From positions 8,866,001 through 8,930,000 of the forward strand of contig NZ_CP109149.1 of NCBI RefSeq assembly GCF_035920345.1: a stretch of 64,000 nt of DNA, in the 5' to 3' direction. The first letter of the stretch is position 1. Each line of letters starts with the position of its first letter. This document shows, piece after piece, positions 1 to 9,600 of the stretch. Below the pieces are notes generated by a model. The model was not told the DNA's origin and ran no database searches. It saw only the letters and a program-made list of their open reading frames with translations. The DNA is from Nocardia vinacea (GTDB lineage Bacteria > Actinomycetota > Actinomycetes > Mycobacteriales > Mycobacteriaceae). A program made the position numbers and the translations under genes.

Positions 1-69
1 GGAGCGGGCTGTTGACGTTCTTTCGACTTCGGTTTCGTCCCTCTGCGCGGCCGAATTGCCGGTGCCCGT

Positions 70-510
70 TCAGATCTCCCGGTACCGCGACAGAACCTGC
101 TTTACAGCATCGGTGACCGGTGGTTCTTCGGTCAGACTGGTCCACGTGTAAGTGTCGTGCTCAGTCAGCTCGACCGAATCGGCACTAGCAATCTCGACAG
201 TGAAGTTGAACTGGCGGCTCTTCTTGCCGCTGCCGGACTGGTAGTCGAACTCGCCGAGGTAGTTCGTGATGGCGGTGACGTCGAGGCCGGTCTCCTCTTT
301 GACTTCCCGGATCAGGGCTTGGTCGATGGATTCGCCGGGATCGACTTTGCCGCTGGGAAGTTCCCAGATCCCACCCATGAAATCATCAGCGGGGCGTTGC
401 AACAGCAGAATCTTGCCGCCGTGTTCGACGACCGCCCCCACGACGAGTTGTTGCACCTCGTCACGGTCGGCTTCCCGCGTCAACTTCTCCAGCAGTGTTG
501 TCTCGATCAT
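70..510 (-). CDS. Nudix hydrolase
   Basis: 146 aa, a typical single-domain Nudix length. The Nudix box is intact at residues 54-76, from GKVDPGES to REVKEETGL, with the metal-binding REVKEE core, so a metal-dependent pyrophosphohydrolase acting on a nucleoside-diphosphate-linked substrate is expected; the substrate cannot be read from the sequence. The ATG start has a GAAAGGG-type ribosome site lying in the last codons of the aminotransferase gene, and only 6 bases separate the two genes, so they are co-transcribed and probably translationally linked. It is the last gene of a leftward three-gene unit (oxidoreductase, aminotransferase, Nudix), which suggests a house-cleaning or nucleotide-sugar-related role in the same pathway. 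Family call is firm; pathway role is inference. Confidence 0.93.
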   Translation of the reverse strand: MIETTLLEKLTREADRDEVQQLVVGAVVEHGGKILLLQRPADDFMGGIWELPSGKVDPGESIDQALIREVKEETGLDVTAITNYLGEFDYQSGSGKKSRQFNFTVEIASADSVELTEHDTYTWTSLTEEPPVTDAVKQVLSRYREI

Positions 511-516
511 CGAGTT

Positions 517-1770
517 CTACCCTTTCAAATCGGCGTGGTGAGTGATGACTTTGTAGAGCGCTTCGATGTAGTGGTCGACGAGCGGCAGGTCCTCATCTCG
601 ATGCCAAACAGGGAGCTTGAGCGTGGCATGGTGGAGCTCTTCGGCCCGTGGATAGTCACCTGGGGCGTAAGCCAGCTTGCCAGTGAAGGCGGGAAACAAT
701 GGACCTGGTTCTTGGAAAAGCGGCAGCAGGTTCAGCGGGCAGGTCGATCCTGGTCGGTCGAATTCGTGGCAGCCCTCGGCCTGCAACGCGGCGTGGAAGC
801 GCTCGCCCGGCACGTCATCGAAGAATTCACCGTCGTAGAGAATCGTGAGTCCGTACCAGGCTGGCCGGGTGTGTGGTTCGTGCCAGGTGATGGTCAGGCC
901 CGGCTCTAGCTGGAGTTCGTCGTGGATGTGCTCGGCGATGCGCTGTCGCCCGGCGAGGTAGTCATCCAGATGTGAAAGCTGTTGCAGCGCAATGGCTGCG
1001 GCCAGTGGGTGGATGCGATGTTTGAGTCCCATACCTGTAACGGCGTATCGGCTGAGGTCGGAACGCGTTGGGATTTCGTTTCGGCACCGCTTGTTGTACT
1101 GGCCATGTAGCAAGACGCGGTGATACACCTGCTCGTCATCGGTGAGGATGAAGCCGCCTTCCCCGGCAGACAGCGGTTTTGGTCCATTCATGCTGAAAGC
1201 GGCGGCTCGCCCGAACGTGCCGAGCTTCTTCTCACCGATGCTCGCCCCGTGAGCGTGGGACGCGTCTTCGAGCAGTAACAAGCCGTGAGCGTCCGCCAGT
1301 GTGCGCAGACGTTGGACTTGTGCGGGCATCCCCCACATATGCGTTACCACAATGGCTTTGGTGCGTTCGGTGATACGTCGCGGCACGTCGACCGGATCGA
1401 GGTTGCCACTCGTGTCGCAGTCGGCCAGGACGGGGGTCGCGCCCAGGTGCAAGAGCGGTGTGGCGGTGGCGAAGAACGTATACGCAGGCACGATCACTTC
1501 ATCGCCTGGCCCGATGCCGCAGGCGGCGTACATCGAATACAGCGCAGATGTGCCTGAGCTGGTGAGGATGGCGTGGCGGACACCGAAGTAGTGCTGAAGT
1601 GCATCTTCCAGTCGGGCGATGACACCCGAGCGATCGTAGATCGAGATGCCTTGGTCGAGCTGATCGAGGACGGCGATGCTGGTGGCCTCGGTCAGTGGCG
1701 GCCATGAAAAGTGCCGCGCCACTCCAGATATGACAGGCGGGCCGCCGAGCAGGGCGAGTGGTGAGGTCAC
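517..1770 (-). CDS. DegT/DnrJ/EryC1/StrS-family PLP aminotransferase
   Basis: 417 aa, full length for the sugar/cyclitol aminotransferase family. Visible hallmarks are TSSGTSALYSMY near residue 70 (PLP phosphate contact), the VPAYTFFATA loop near 95, LLLLEDASHAHGA near 165, and the PLP lysine K198 in FSMNGPKPLSAGEGG. Known members transaminate keto-sugars or scyllo-inosose-type ketones, or make aminohydroxybenzoate; which of these applies is not visible. The start is GTG; its GTGA overlaps the stop of the upstream oxidoreductase by 4 bases, indicating translational coupling. The pairing of a DegT aminotransferase with a Gfo/Idh dehydrogenase is the classical arrangement for oxidise-then-aminate chemistry on a sugar or cyclitol. 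Confidence 0.92.
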   Translation of the reverse strand: MTSPLALLGGPPVISGVARHFSWPPLTEATSIAVLDQLDQGISIYDRSGVIARLEDALQHYFGVRHAILTSSGTSALYSMYAACGIGPGDEVIVPAYTFFATATPLLHLGATPVLADCDTSGNLDPVDVPRRITERTKAIVVTHMWGMPAQVQRLRTLADAHGLLLLEDASHAHGASIGEKKLGTFGRAAAFSMNGPKPLSAGEGGFILTDDEQVYHRVLLHGQYNKRCRNEIPTRSDLSRYAVTGMGLKHRIHPLAAAIALQQLSHLDDYLAGRQRIAEHIHDELQLEPGLTITWHEPHTRPAWYGLTILYDGEFFDDVPGERFHAALQAEGCHEFDRPGSTCPLNLLPLFQEPGPLFPAFTGKLAYAPGDYPRAEELHHATLKLPVWHRDEDLPLVDHYIEALYKVITHHADLKG

Positions 1771-2873
1771 AACAGTTCCTTGGGATTGAGGTGGATGTGG
1801 GTGCGCGCAGCCTCGTAGCAGGAGGCGACAAAGGCCATGTGCGCGAGGTTTTCGGCTGGACCGCTGAGGTTCGGTCGTGTGCCGTCGATGACGCGGTGAA
1901 AGTAGTCGATCTGGCAGGCTGCGGCCGAGGGCCAGGCTTGTTCACGATGCAGTGACTCGATGACCTCGCCGCTGTTCGTTAGTCGGCGGATGCGGCCACG
2001 CTCCAGATGCACGACACCCTCAGACCCGACGAGCCGGATCTCTTCGGTCTTCGGCCCGAGGAACCGCGACAGGAGCAACGAACCGTAGAGGCCACTCTCG
2101 TACGAAAAGTGAACGAGCGCAGTGTCCTCGGCGTCGTAACGCCGGTCCGGCCGCGCACCGACCGACAGCTCAGCAGCGATGCTATCGGGCAACCCGAAAT
2201 ACCACAGGAGCAAGTCGATGAGGTGGTAACCCATGTCGATCACGCAGCCGCCACCCGCCTTGGCAGTCTGCCCACGCCAGCCCTCCGACGGGTCATCGAC
2301 ATGCACGGTGTAGCGCGCGTCGATCAGAAACGGCGCGCCGATCTGATCAGCGAGCTGCGGAAAGCTCGTATAGATCGGATTGAATCGCCGTTGCAGCGTG
2401 ACCATCAGCTCGATGCCGGATCGTTCGCACAAATCCGCCAGTTCGATGGCCTCCAACAGGTCGGTGGCAAACGGCTTCTCCTTCAGCACGTGCACCCGAT
2501 GCTTTGCGGCACACTCGATCACCGCCCGACCAACATCGTGCGGCACGCAAACCACTACGAGGTCGAGCACCTCGGCCTCGAACATTTCGAGGTAATCGGT
2601 GAAACCGGGCACCTGATGCAATGTTTGCTGCTCGCGCACGACGCTCGCGTCCGCATCACAGACGGCAACCAGGTCGACATGCTGTGACGCCACCAGCGCT
2701 GGAAGGTGATCGTTGATTGCCTGACGCCCGAGGCCCACCACAGCGGCGCGCAGTGTTGTGCCGCGGTCAGCGACACGGCGCGAAGTGCGCCACCCGGATT
2801 CAACGTCCGAACAGGCGATGCGCGACGCCGGTGCCGCACCGAGAGCGCCTCGGACCGATGCACATGGTCTCAT
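1767..2873 (-). CDS. Gfo/Idh/MocA-family NAD(P)-dependent oxidoreductase
   Basis: About 368 aa. The Rossmann motif LRAAVVGLGRQAINDHLPAL begins near residue 40. It is followed by the family signature KEKPFATDLLEA (catalytic Lys of the E-K-P motif) and the substrate-side GGGCVIDMGYHLIDLLLWYFG. It probably oxidises a sugar or cyclitol alcohol with NAD(P), supplying the ketone for the adjacent aminotransferase. The stretch before the Rossmann fold is unusually long; I chose ATG at 2873 because a GGGGGA tract lies just upstream, although an in-frame TTG at 2885 exists and no later good start is visible. It heads the leftward unit and is divergent from the XRE-type regulator gene starting at 3049; the roughly 175-base gap must hold both promoters. 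Confidence 0.88.
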   Translation of the reverse strand: MRPCASVRGALGAAPASRIACSDVESGWRTSRRVADRGTTLRAAVVGLGRQAINDHLPALVASQHVDLVAVCDADASVVREQQTLHQVPGFTDYLEMFEAEVLDLVVVCVPHDVGRAVIECAAKHRVHVLKEKPFATDLLEAIELADLCERSGIELMVTLQRRFNPIYTSFPQLADQIGAPFLIDARYTVHVDDPSEGWRGQTAKAGGGCVIDMGYHLIDLLLWYFGLPDSIAAELSVGARPDRRYDAEDTALVHFSYESGLYGSLLLSRFLGPKTEEIRLVGSEGVVHLERGRIRRLTNSGEVIESLHREQAWPSAAACQIDYFHRVIDGTRPNLSGPAENLAHMAFVASCYEAARTHIHLNPKELL

Positions 2874-3048
2874 TGGATCCCCCAACTGATCACGTTGTGC
2901 ATGACGTCCCCGCTAGATCGGAGCCGTTGTTCCAGCCTCACGTACGCGGCGCTTTTAAAAGAGGGCAAGTTACGGGGCAGACAATCCGCTCCAGCTCCGC
3001 GTCGGTGCCGGTGGATAGACTTGACCAACCGATACCGGCAAGGGACGC

Positions 3049-4356
3049 ATGCAACCGAACGTGCAACTCCAGCAGCGACGGGAAGCCACACCGTCGCGGG
3101 TGACTTCTGGTCAGGTAATGGGCCGCGCCGAGCTGGCCGAGGCCGTCAATGCCTACATCTGGCGCCAGCACGGTCAGCGGCGCGAACTCGATGCCCGCAC
3201 CATCGCCCGCTACGAGCGCGGCACTGTCCGCTGGCCCAACGAGCTCTACCGGGAAGCGTTCCGCACCATCCTGCACGCCACCGATAACGAGCTGGGCTTC
3301 ATACCGAATCGTCGGCGACGCGAAGCGGCGCTACAGCCGGACGGCACGCTAGCGATAAACCTGTTCAGCCCTTTCGATCCAGGCATCGGTCCTGCCCACT
3401 ATTTCGGCCCGAACGCCGACGACAAGCCGATCCGCCGTGTCGGCACGACCGAGGTCATCGACGTCCAAACGGCCACGCGCACAATCGCTTCGGCGGAAAA
3501 CCTGCGTGGCGGCGGCTCGATCAGCCTTGTCGCGGGCAGACAACTTGGCCGCTTCGCGCGACTACTCGATGCGAAAGCGTCGCCGACCACCCGCCGGGCC
3601 CTGCTCGAAGCGATCGGCAACTTCGGCAGCGTCGCCGGATACGCCGCCTTCGACATCGGCGATCACACAGCGGCCGAGCGCAGATTCCGGCTCGCACTCT
3701 GGTGCGCCGACACAGCCGGATCGTGGGAGCTGCGCGCCAGCACGCTCGCCGACATGGCACGCAAGATGGCCTATATCGGCAACGCTGATGGCGGATTGTC
3801 GCTCATCGAGCTGGCCCAAGTGCGATCCGACCGACTCTCCGCCACAACACGCGCCATGCTCAGCGCCCTACGCGCCCAATACCTGGCCGCTACAGCACGA
3901 CCCGACGAAGCACTCTCCGAAGTGGCACACGCCGACGAATACTTTGCCCAACGCACCCCCGCCACCGACGCCCCCTGGCTGTGCTTCTACGACGAGGCGG
4001 AGCACCTCGGCAGCACCGGCAAAGCCCTGATCCCGATCGCACAAGCTCGACACCGAATCGAGCTGGCGGCTCCTAGGATTCAGCGAGCCGTCGAACTTCA
4101 AGCCGCGGAATACCCCCGCTCCCAGACGTTCTCGCTCACGCGCCTGGCTACCCTGACCATGCAGCTCGGCGACCCGAAAGAAGCAGTAGCTCTTGGGCTC
4201 CGTGCCGCCACACAGGCCGGCCAGCTCGACTCTCATCGCATCCACAACGAACTGCAGCGATTGGCTGCTGCTTCGTCACGTCACCGGCGAATGAGGGACG
4301 TCGTGGAACTGCGCGAAGTCATCACCCGCCGATCTGCGGCGAAAGCAGCGTTATGA
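3049..4356 (+). CDS. XRE-type helix-turn-helix regulator with TPR-like C-terminal region
   Basis: 435 aa. Residues about 20-80 (SGQVMGRAELAEAVNAYIW, then DARTIARYERGTVRWP) form a variant XRE helix-turn-helix typical of actinobacterial regulators. The remaining 350 residues are Ala-rich amphipathic helices with repeated A-x-Y/W spacing, consistent with a TPR-like sensor region. ATG start with an AAGGGA ribosome site 5 bases upstream. Its last ATGA overlaps the kinase gene start, so the two are coupled. It is divergent from the oxidoreductase/aminotransferase/Nudix unit and is the obvious candidate regulator of it. No enzyme motif is visible. The DNA-binding assignment is good; the TPR call is from composition and helix pattern only. 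Confidence 0.8.
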   Translation: MQPNVQLQQRREATPSRVTSGQVMGRAELAEAVNAYIWRQHGQRRELDARTIARYERGTVRWPNELYREAFRTILHATDNELGFIPNRRRREAALQPDGTLAINLFSPFDPGIGPAHYFGPNADDKPIRRVGTTEVIDVQTATRTIASAENLRGGGSISLVAGRQLGRFARLLDAKASPTTRRALLEAIGNFGSVAGYAAFDIGDHTAAERRFRLALWCADTAGSWELRASTLADMARKMAYIGNADGGLSLIELAQVRSDRLSATTRAMLSALRAQYLAATARPDEALSEVAHADEYFAQRTPATDAPWLCFYDEAEHLGSTGKALIPIAQARHRIELAAPRIQRAVELQAAEYPRSQTFSLTRLATLTMQLGDPKEAVALGLRAATQAGQLDSHRIHNELQRLAAASSRHRRMRDVVELREVITRRSAAKAAL

Positions 4357-5234
4357 CCGCAGCAACATCATCCGAGGAAATACTGGCGAAGGCCGCTCAA
4401 CGAGCCGACCTCAACCTGAATGAGCACGAGGTGATCCGCGAAGGATCCCACGCCATCTATCGGGTCGGTGACATCGTGGCGCGGATCGGGAGACCCGGCA
4501 GCCTGAAGGATGCCGAGCGGGAGCTGCGGGTGTCGCAGTGGCTCAACAGGTCTGGTGTCCCGACCGTGGCAGCGGTATCGGAACTGCCTCAACCGATCGT
4601 TGTCGCCGACCGACCCGTCACCTGGTGGCATCTCATCCCGGACCATCGGCCAGCAACGCCTGCCGAGCTCGGAGCAATGCTCCGAGCACTCCATTCCTTG
4701 GCACCACCGGCCGATCCGGAGCTGCCGACATACGATCCGCTTGGTGATCTTCGCACCCGGTTGGCAACTGCGGGCACGGTGAACGACGATGACCGAACGT
4801 GGCTGCTGGCGCGCTACGACGAGCTACGCCAGCAATATGACACGCTGCCGGATCCGCTACGGCACTCGGTGATTCATGGTGATGCCTGGCAAGGCAATCT
4901 GGCCGTGCCGCCATCGGGTGTTCCGACAGTGCTGGATCTCGACAAGGTGTCGGTTGGCCGACCAGAATGGGATCTTGTTCAGCTCGCTGTCGACTACACG
5001 GACTTCGCGCGGATTCCCGAGACTGACTACCTGTCGTTCGTGGACACTTATGGCGGCCAGGACATCACACGGTGGTCGGACTTCAGAATCTTCGCCGATA
5101 TCCAAGAGCTACGTTGGGTGGGATTCGCGCTGGAGCGCGCTGCAGCTAATGAGGTTGCGGCGCAACAAGCGAAGCATCGAATTGCTTGCTTGCGTGGGTA
5201 CGTACCGAAGCCGTGGGAGTGGAAGGCACTCTAA
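4353..5234 (+). CDS. Aminoglycoside phosphotransferase (APH)-family small-molecule kinase
   Basis: 293 aa. The C-terminal lobe carries the Brenner-type catalytic loop HSVIHGDAWQGNLAV near residue 170 and the metal-binding LDLDKVSVGRPEWDL near 190. The N-lobe has the short VREGSHAIYRVGDIVARIGRP region expected of APH/ChoK kinases. It should transfer ATP gamma-phosphate to a hydroxyl of a small molecule. In many actinobacteria such kinases act on antibiotics, homoserine or sugars; the cassette context (oxidoreductase and sugar-type aminotransferase next door) favours a self-made amino-sugar or cyclitol, which is inference. ATGA overlap with the upstream regulator shows an operon. The gene ends 4 bases before the inverted repeat of the IS remnant, so anything once downstream has been replaced. 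Confidence 0.88.
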   Translation: MTAATSSEEILAKAAQRADLNLNEHEVIREGSHAIYRVGDIVARIGRPGSLKDAERELRVSQWLNRSGVPTVAAVSELPQPIVVADRPVTWWHLIPDHRPATPAELGAMLRALHSLAPPADPELPTYDPLGDLRTRLATAGTVNDDDRTWLLARYDELRQQYDTLPDPLRHSVIHGDAWQGNLAVPPSGVPTVLDLDKVSVGRPEWDLVQLAVDYTDFARIPETDYLSFVDTYGGQDITRWSDFRIFADIQELRWVGFALERAAANEVAAQQAKHRIACLRGYVPKPWEWKAL

Positions 5235-5238
5235 GAGA

Positions 5239-5253
5239 TCAGTTCAGAATGAG
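5239..5253 (+). repeat. Left terminal inverted repeat of IS5-like element
   Basis: TCAGTTCAGAATGAG, matched exactly by the reverse complement at 6090-6104. The match breaks immediately outside. Confidence 0.8.
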
Positions 5254-5271
5254 GCGGCGTGTCGGTTTGGT

Positions 5272-6112
5272 GTGCCGTGCAACGTCTTTGGGGCTCTTGC
5301 TGTGGTTGATGAAGTGGTGGCCGATGCGTTGTGGGCGAGGCTGGAGCGATTGATTCCGGTTCGGTAGCCGTGATTTCGGTATCCCGGCCGTCGGTGGACC
5401 GGCGACCGCGCGGCGTTGGAAGGCATCCTGTTCGTGGCCCGCACCGGTATCGGCTGGAACCAGCTGCCGACCGGACTGTTCGGAGCCTTCGGCGCGACCT
5501 GCTGGCGGCGGCTGGCCGAATGGCACGAAGCGGGCGTGTGGCAGCGGGCTGCATGAACACAGCTACTGAGCGAACTGCGCGCCGCCGGGCAGCTGGAGCT
5601 GTCGAACGCGCTTGTCGACTCCTCGCAGCTGCGGGCTCTCGAAGGGGGACCACACCGGCCACAGCCCCATCGACCGAGGCAAGCCCGGCTCCAAGCACCA
5701 CCTGATCACCGACGCAGGCGGAACACCCCTTGCCGTCACACTGACCGGAACCGCAACGACGTCACCCAGCTCATCCCGCTGCTGGATGCCCTTGCCCGTC
5801 ATCGGTGGGCGGGTCGGCCGCCCCTGGCGGCGTCCCCGATGGCTCTACGCCGACCGCGGCTACGACCACGACAAATACCGCAGGCTGGTCCGCGCTCGCG
5901 GCATCACATCGGTCATCGCCCGCCGCGGCACCACCCACGGTTCCGGACTCGGCAACGTCGCCTGGCCGGTAGAACGGACCTTCGCGTGGCTGCACGCATT
6001 CAAACGCCTCAGGACCTGCTACGAACGCTGCGCCGACATCCACCACGCCCTACATCTGCCTCGCCTGCTCGGTCATCTGCCTCCGAAAACTCATTCTGAA
6101 CTGAGTTTTTAG
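5272..6112 (+). pseudogene. IS5-family transposase, multiply disrupted
   Basis: Assembled across frames, the product is a standard short IS5-type DDE transposase. It shows ALWARLERLIP, RAALEGILFVARTGIGWNQL, ALVDSSQLRAL, then GKPGSKHHLITDAGGTPLAV, LYADRGYDHDKYRRLVRARG and WPVERTFAWLHAFKRLR. Reading is broken by in-frame TAG at 5365 and TGA at 5371, by indels near 5548-5565 (after VWQR), by a frame change at a G-run near 5641, and by further shifts near 5755-5800. Some IS5 relatives use one programmed frameshift, but two stops plus several shifts show decay. The longest intact stretch runs from about 5612 to the TAG at 6110 and keeps the C-terminal catalytic Glu region. Confidence 0.85.
6090..6104 (-). 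repeat. Right terminal inverted repeat of IS5-like element
   Basis: CTCATTCTGAACTGA, the exact reverse complement of the left repeat. It lies inside the last codons of the transposase frame. Confidence 0.8.
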
Positions 6113-6605
6113 CGCGTTGAAACGCTGGTTTCATCGAGGATGTGCCGCGCGATCCGGACCGGCACACAGCCAGCCGGTTGGTGTCTTGCGTCAGCCTTCT
6201 GGCAGGAACTGGCTGGTCATAAGGTTGATGCCATGAGTCGTGTCTCGCATAGCCGTCTTGTGGGCGGGGTGTGGTAGTTCCGCTTACATCATGTGCAGGC
6301 CGCTCGTACGTCAGGGTTGCGGACTCTGCTGGCCAGGCCGAGGCGATTGCTTGGTTGTCGGGTGGACAGCCCTCGAAGGGCCCCGACGCACCCACTTGAT
6401 GATCTTGTTCTGGCGATCGGCAGTACTGCTTCATTTCCGTACCGCCACCACATCACCGCAGGTAGGATTTTCGCCGGGGGTTCGAGTCTGTGGGGTATTC
6501 GGGGGGTTGGGGGTATCTGCTGCGGGAGGGCACCACGCAGTGGTGCCCTCCCAGCACTTGCAATACACCGTCGTTCTACGAGAACTCGAGAAGAGGGAGG
6601 CTTCC
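6113..6605 (+). other. Non-coding stretch and leader of the NHL-repeat gene
   Basis: About 490 bases with no convincing gene on either strand; the open frame reading into the NHL gene here lacks any recognisable protein character. The last ~60 bases (6543-6605, GGTGCCCT to GGGAGGCTTCC) are a conserved leader with a strong ribosome site, and the same leader recurs inside the gene at 8373-8436. Confidence 0.6.
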
Positions 6606-9600
6606 ATGAGCACAGCAGCTATCGCTACCGGGGCCGTTACCACGGTGGCAGGTACCGGCGCCTTTGGCTACGACGGCGATAACAAGCTCGCCATCTTCGC
6701 TGACCTCGGCAACCCGAGCGGTGTGGCGATGGACGGGGCGGGCAACCTCTACATCGCCGACGACGTCAACCATCGGGTGCGGAGGGTGGATCATGTCACC
6801 GGGCGCATCACCACGGTGGCGGGTACCGGCACCGAGGGCTACAACGGCGACGACCAGCTCGCCGTCAACGCCGACCTCAACTACCCGAGCGGTGTGGCGG
6901 TGGACGGGGCGGGCAACCTCTACATCGCCGATTTCGCCAACGATCGGGTGCGGAGGGTGGATCTTGCCACCGGGCGCATCACCACGGTGGCGGGTACCAG
7001 CCCCGACGGCCTCGCCGACGACGGCCTCGCCATCCACGCCTTACTCCGCGAGCCGCAGGGTGTGGCGGTGGATGGGGCGGGCAATTTCTACATCGCCGAC
7101 TGCGACAACGGTCGGGTGCGGAGGGTGGATCCTGACGGGGTCATCACCACGGTCGCGGGTACCGGCATCTGGGGCTACAACGGCGACAACAAGCCCGCCA
7201 TCGACGCCGAACTGCGCCAGCCGACCGATGTGGCGGTGGACGGGGCGGGCAACCTCTACATCGCCGACACCAATAACAACCGGGTGCGGAGGGTAGATCC
7301 AGCCGGGGTCATCACCACGGTGGCGGGCACCGGCACCGCGGGCTACGACAGCGACAACAAGCCCGCCATCAACGCCGAACTCAACGAGCCGACCGGTGTG
7401 GCGGTGGACGGGGCGGGCAACCTCTACATCGCCGACAACACAAACCAGCGGGTGCGGAGGGTGGATCCTGACGGGGTCATCACCACGGTGGCCGGTACCG
7501 GCACCCAGGGCTACAACGGCGACAACCAGCCCGCCATCGACGCCGAACTCCGCGAGCCGGAGGGTGTGGCGGTGGACGGGGCGGGCAACCTCTACATCGC
7601 CGACAGCAGCAACAATCGAGTGCGGAGGGTGGAGCCTGTCTTCACCGTCGTGCAGGACCCACCGGATCCGGTGGTGATGACCGCAGGGGTGAGCACGCAA
7701 CTGAAGTTCACGCTGTCGGCGAACACTACGGTTCCCGCCGGTCGGAGTATCGTCCTCGGTTTCCCCTCCGGGGTGGGCCTGGCGCCCGGCGGCGTCGTCC
7801 GCTACCACTGCACCGACACCGACACTCCGCTGCCGGTCACGGTCGGCGCCGACGGGTCGGTGAGTGTCACCGCCGAGGAGATCACTGCCTCGACGGGATG
7901 CTTCTACTCCGTAGACGTCTGGGCCCCGGTCTTCATCGAGGATGTGCCCGAGGGCACCATCTCCATCGGCGGCACTACCCAGCCGATCCGTTTCCGCGTT
8001 CAGGAGCCTGTCTTCACCGTCGTTCAGGATGCCCCGGATCCGGTGGTGATGACCGCAGGGGTGACCACGCAGCTGGCATTCTCCGTGTCGGCGAACTGCA
8101 CGGTTCCCACCGGTCAGAAAATCACCCTCGGTTTCCCCGCAGGCGTCGGTCTGGCACCGGGCGGCGTCGTCCGCTACCGCTGCCCGGACACCGGTATCGA
8201 CACCCCACTGCCGGTCACGACCAGCCCCAACGGATCCGTCAGCGTCACCGCGAACGAGATCACCACCTCCACGACGTGCTTCTACTCCGCCGACGTCCAG
8301 GCCCCGGCGATCCCTGGGGGCACCGTCTGCGTCGGCGGCACCACCCAGCCGATCCACTTCAGTGTCGAAGCGGTGCCCTTACAGACACTTGCAACACACC
8401 GTCGTTATACGGAACTCGAGAAGAGGGAGGCTTCCAAGAGCACAGCAGCTATCGCTATCGGGGCCATTACCACGGTGGCAGGTACCGACGCCTCCGGCTA
8501 CAACGGCGACAACCAGCCCGCCATCAACGCCGAACTCAACAGCCCGAGCGGTGTGGCGGTGGACGGGGCGGGCAACCTCTACATCGCCGACACCAATAAC
8601 AACCGGGTGCGGAGGGTGGATCATGCCACCGGGCGCATCACCACGGTGGCGGGAACCGGCACCAACGGCTACAACGGCGATAACCAGCCCGCCATCAACG
8701 CCGGACTCGGCCCGTTCGATGTGGCCGTGGACGGGGCGGGCAACCTCTACATCGCCGACCTCGTAAACCAGCGGGTGCGGAGGGTAGATCCAGCCGGGGT
8801 AATCACCACGGTGGCGGGTACCGGCACCGCGGGTTACAACGGCGACAACCAGCCCGCCATCAACGCCAAACTCAACGAGCCGAACGGTGTGGCGGTGGAC
8901 GGGGCGGGCAACCTCTACATCGCCGACCTCATAAACCAGCGGGTGCGGAGGGTAGATCATGCCACCGGGGTCATCACCACGGTGGCCGGTACCGGCACCC
9001 AGGGCTACAACGGCGACAACCAGCCCGCCATCCACGCCGAACTCTACCTCCCGCGTAATGTGGCGGTAGATGGGGCGGGCAACCTCTACATTGGGGACGA
9101 AGTCAACGATCGGGTGCGGAGAGTGGATCCCGCCGGGGTCATCACCACCGTGGCTGGTTGCGGCACCCAGGGCTACAACGGCGACAACCAGCCCGCCATC
9201 AGCACCATCCTCGACGGCCCGTGTGGTGTGGCGGTGGAGGGGGCGGGCAACCTCTACATCGCCGACCGCGGGGACCAGCGGGCGCGGAGGGTGGATCATG
9301 CCACCGGGCGCATCACCACGGTGGCGGGTACCGGCACCGCGGGCTACAACGGCGACAACCAGCCAGCCATCAACGCCGAACTCAGCTGGCCGCAGAGTGT
9401 GGCGGTGGACGGGATGGGCAACCTCTACATCGTCGACACCGGCAATGCGCGGGTCAGGAAGGTGGAGCATGCCGTGTTCACGGTCGTTCAGGATCCACCG
9501 GATCCGGTGGTGATGACGCCGGGGGTGACCACGCAGCTGAAGTTCACGGTGTCTGCGAACGCCACGATTCCCGCCGGTCAGACGACCATCACGCTCGATT

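Larger units (their letters stand above)
5239..6104 (+). mobile_element. Degenerate IS5-like insertion sequence
   Basis: A roughly 0.87 kb element bounded by a perfect 15-bp inverted repeat, TCAGTTCAGAATGAG at 5239-5253 and its complement at 6090-6104. It contains one broken IS5-type transposase reading frame. No target-site duplication can be seen outside the repeats. It lies directly after the kinase gene and marks the left side of the accessory region that reaches to about 15.6 kb. The element should be immobile unless complemented in trans. Confidence 0.8.

Noticed and set aside
5541..5660. Programmed frameshift in the IS5 transposase
   Set aside because: Two stops and several additional shifts show decay rather than one programmed event.
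6240..6605. 120-codon N-terminal extension of the NHL protein
   Set aside because: No ribosome site, not protein-like, and the leader comparison with the internal copy shows ATG 6606 is the ancestral start.
6638..7632. CRISPR-like periodicity at 6.6-9.5 kb
   Set aside because: The period is ~170 bases and purely due to NHL codons; no short palindromic repeats or unique spacers.
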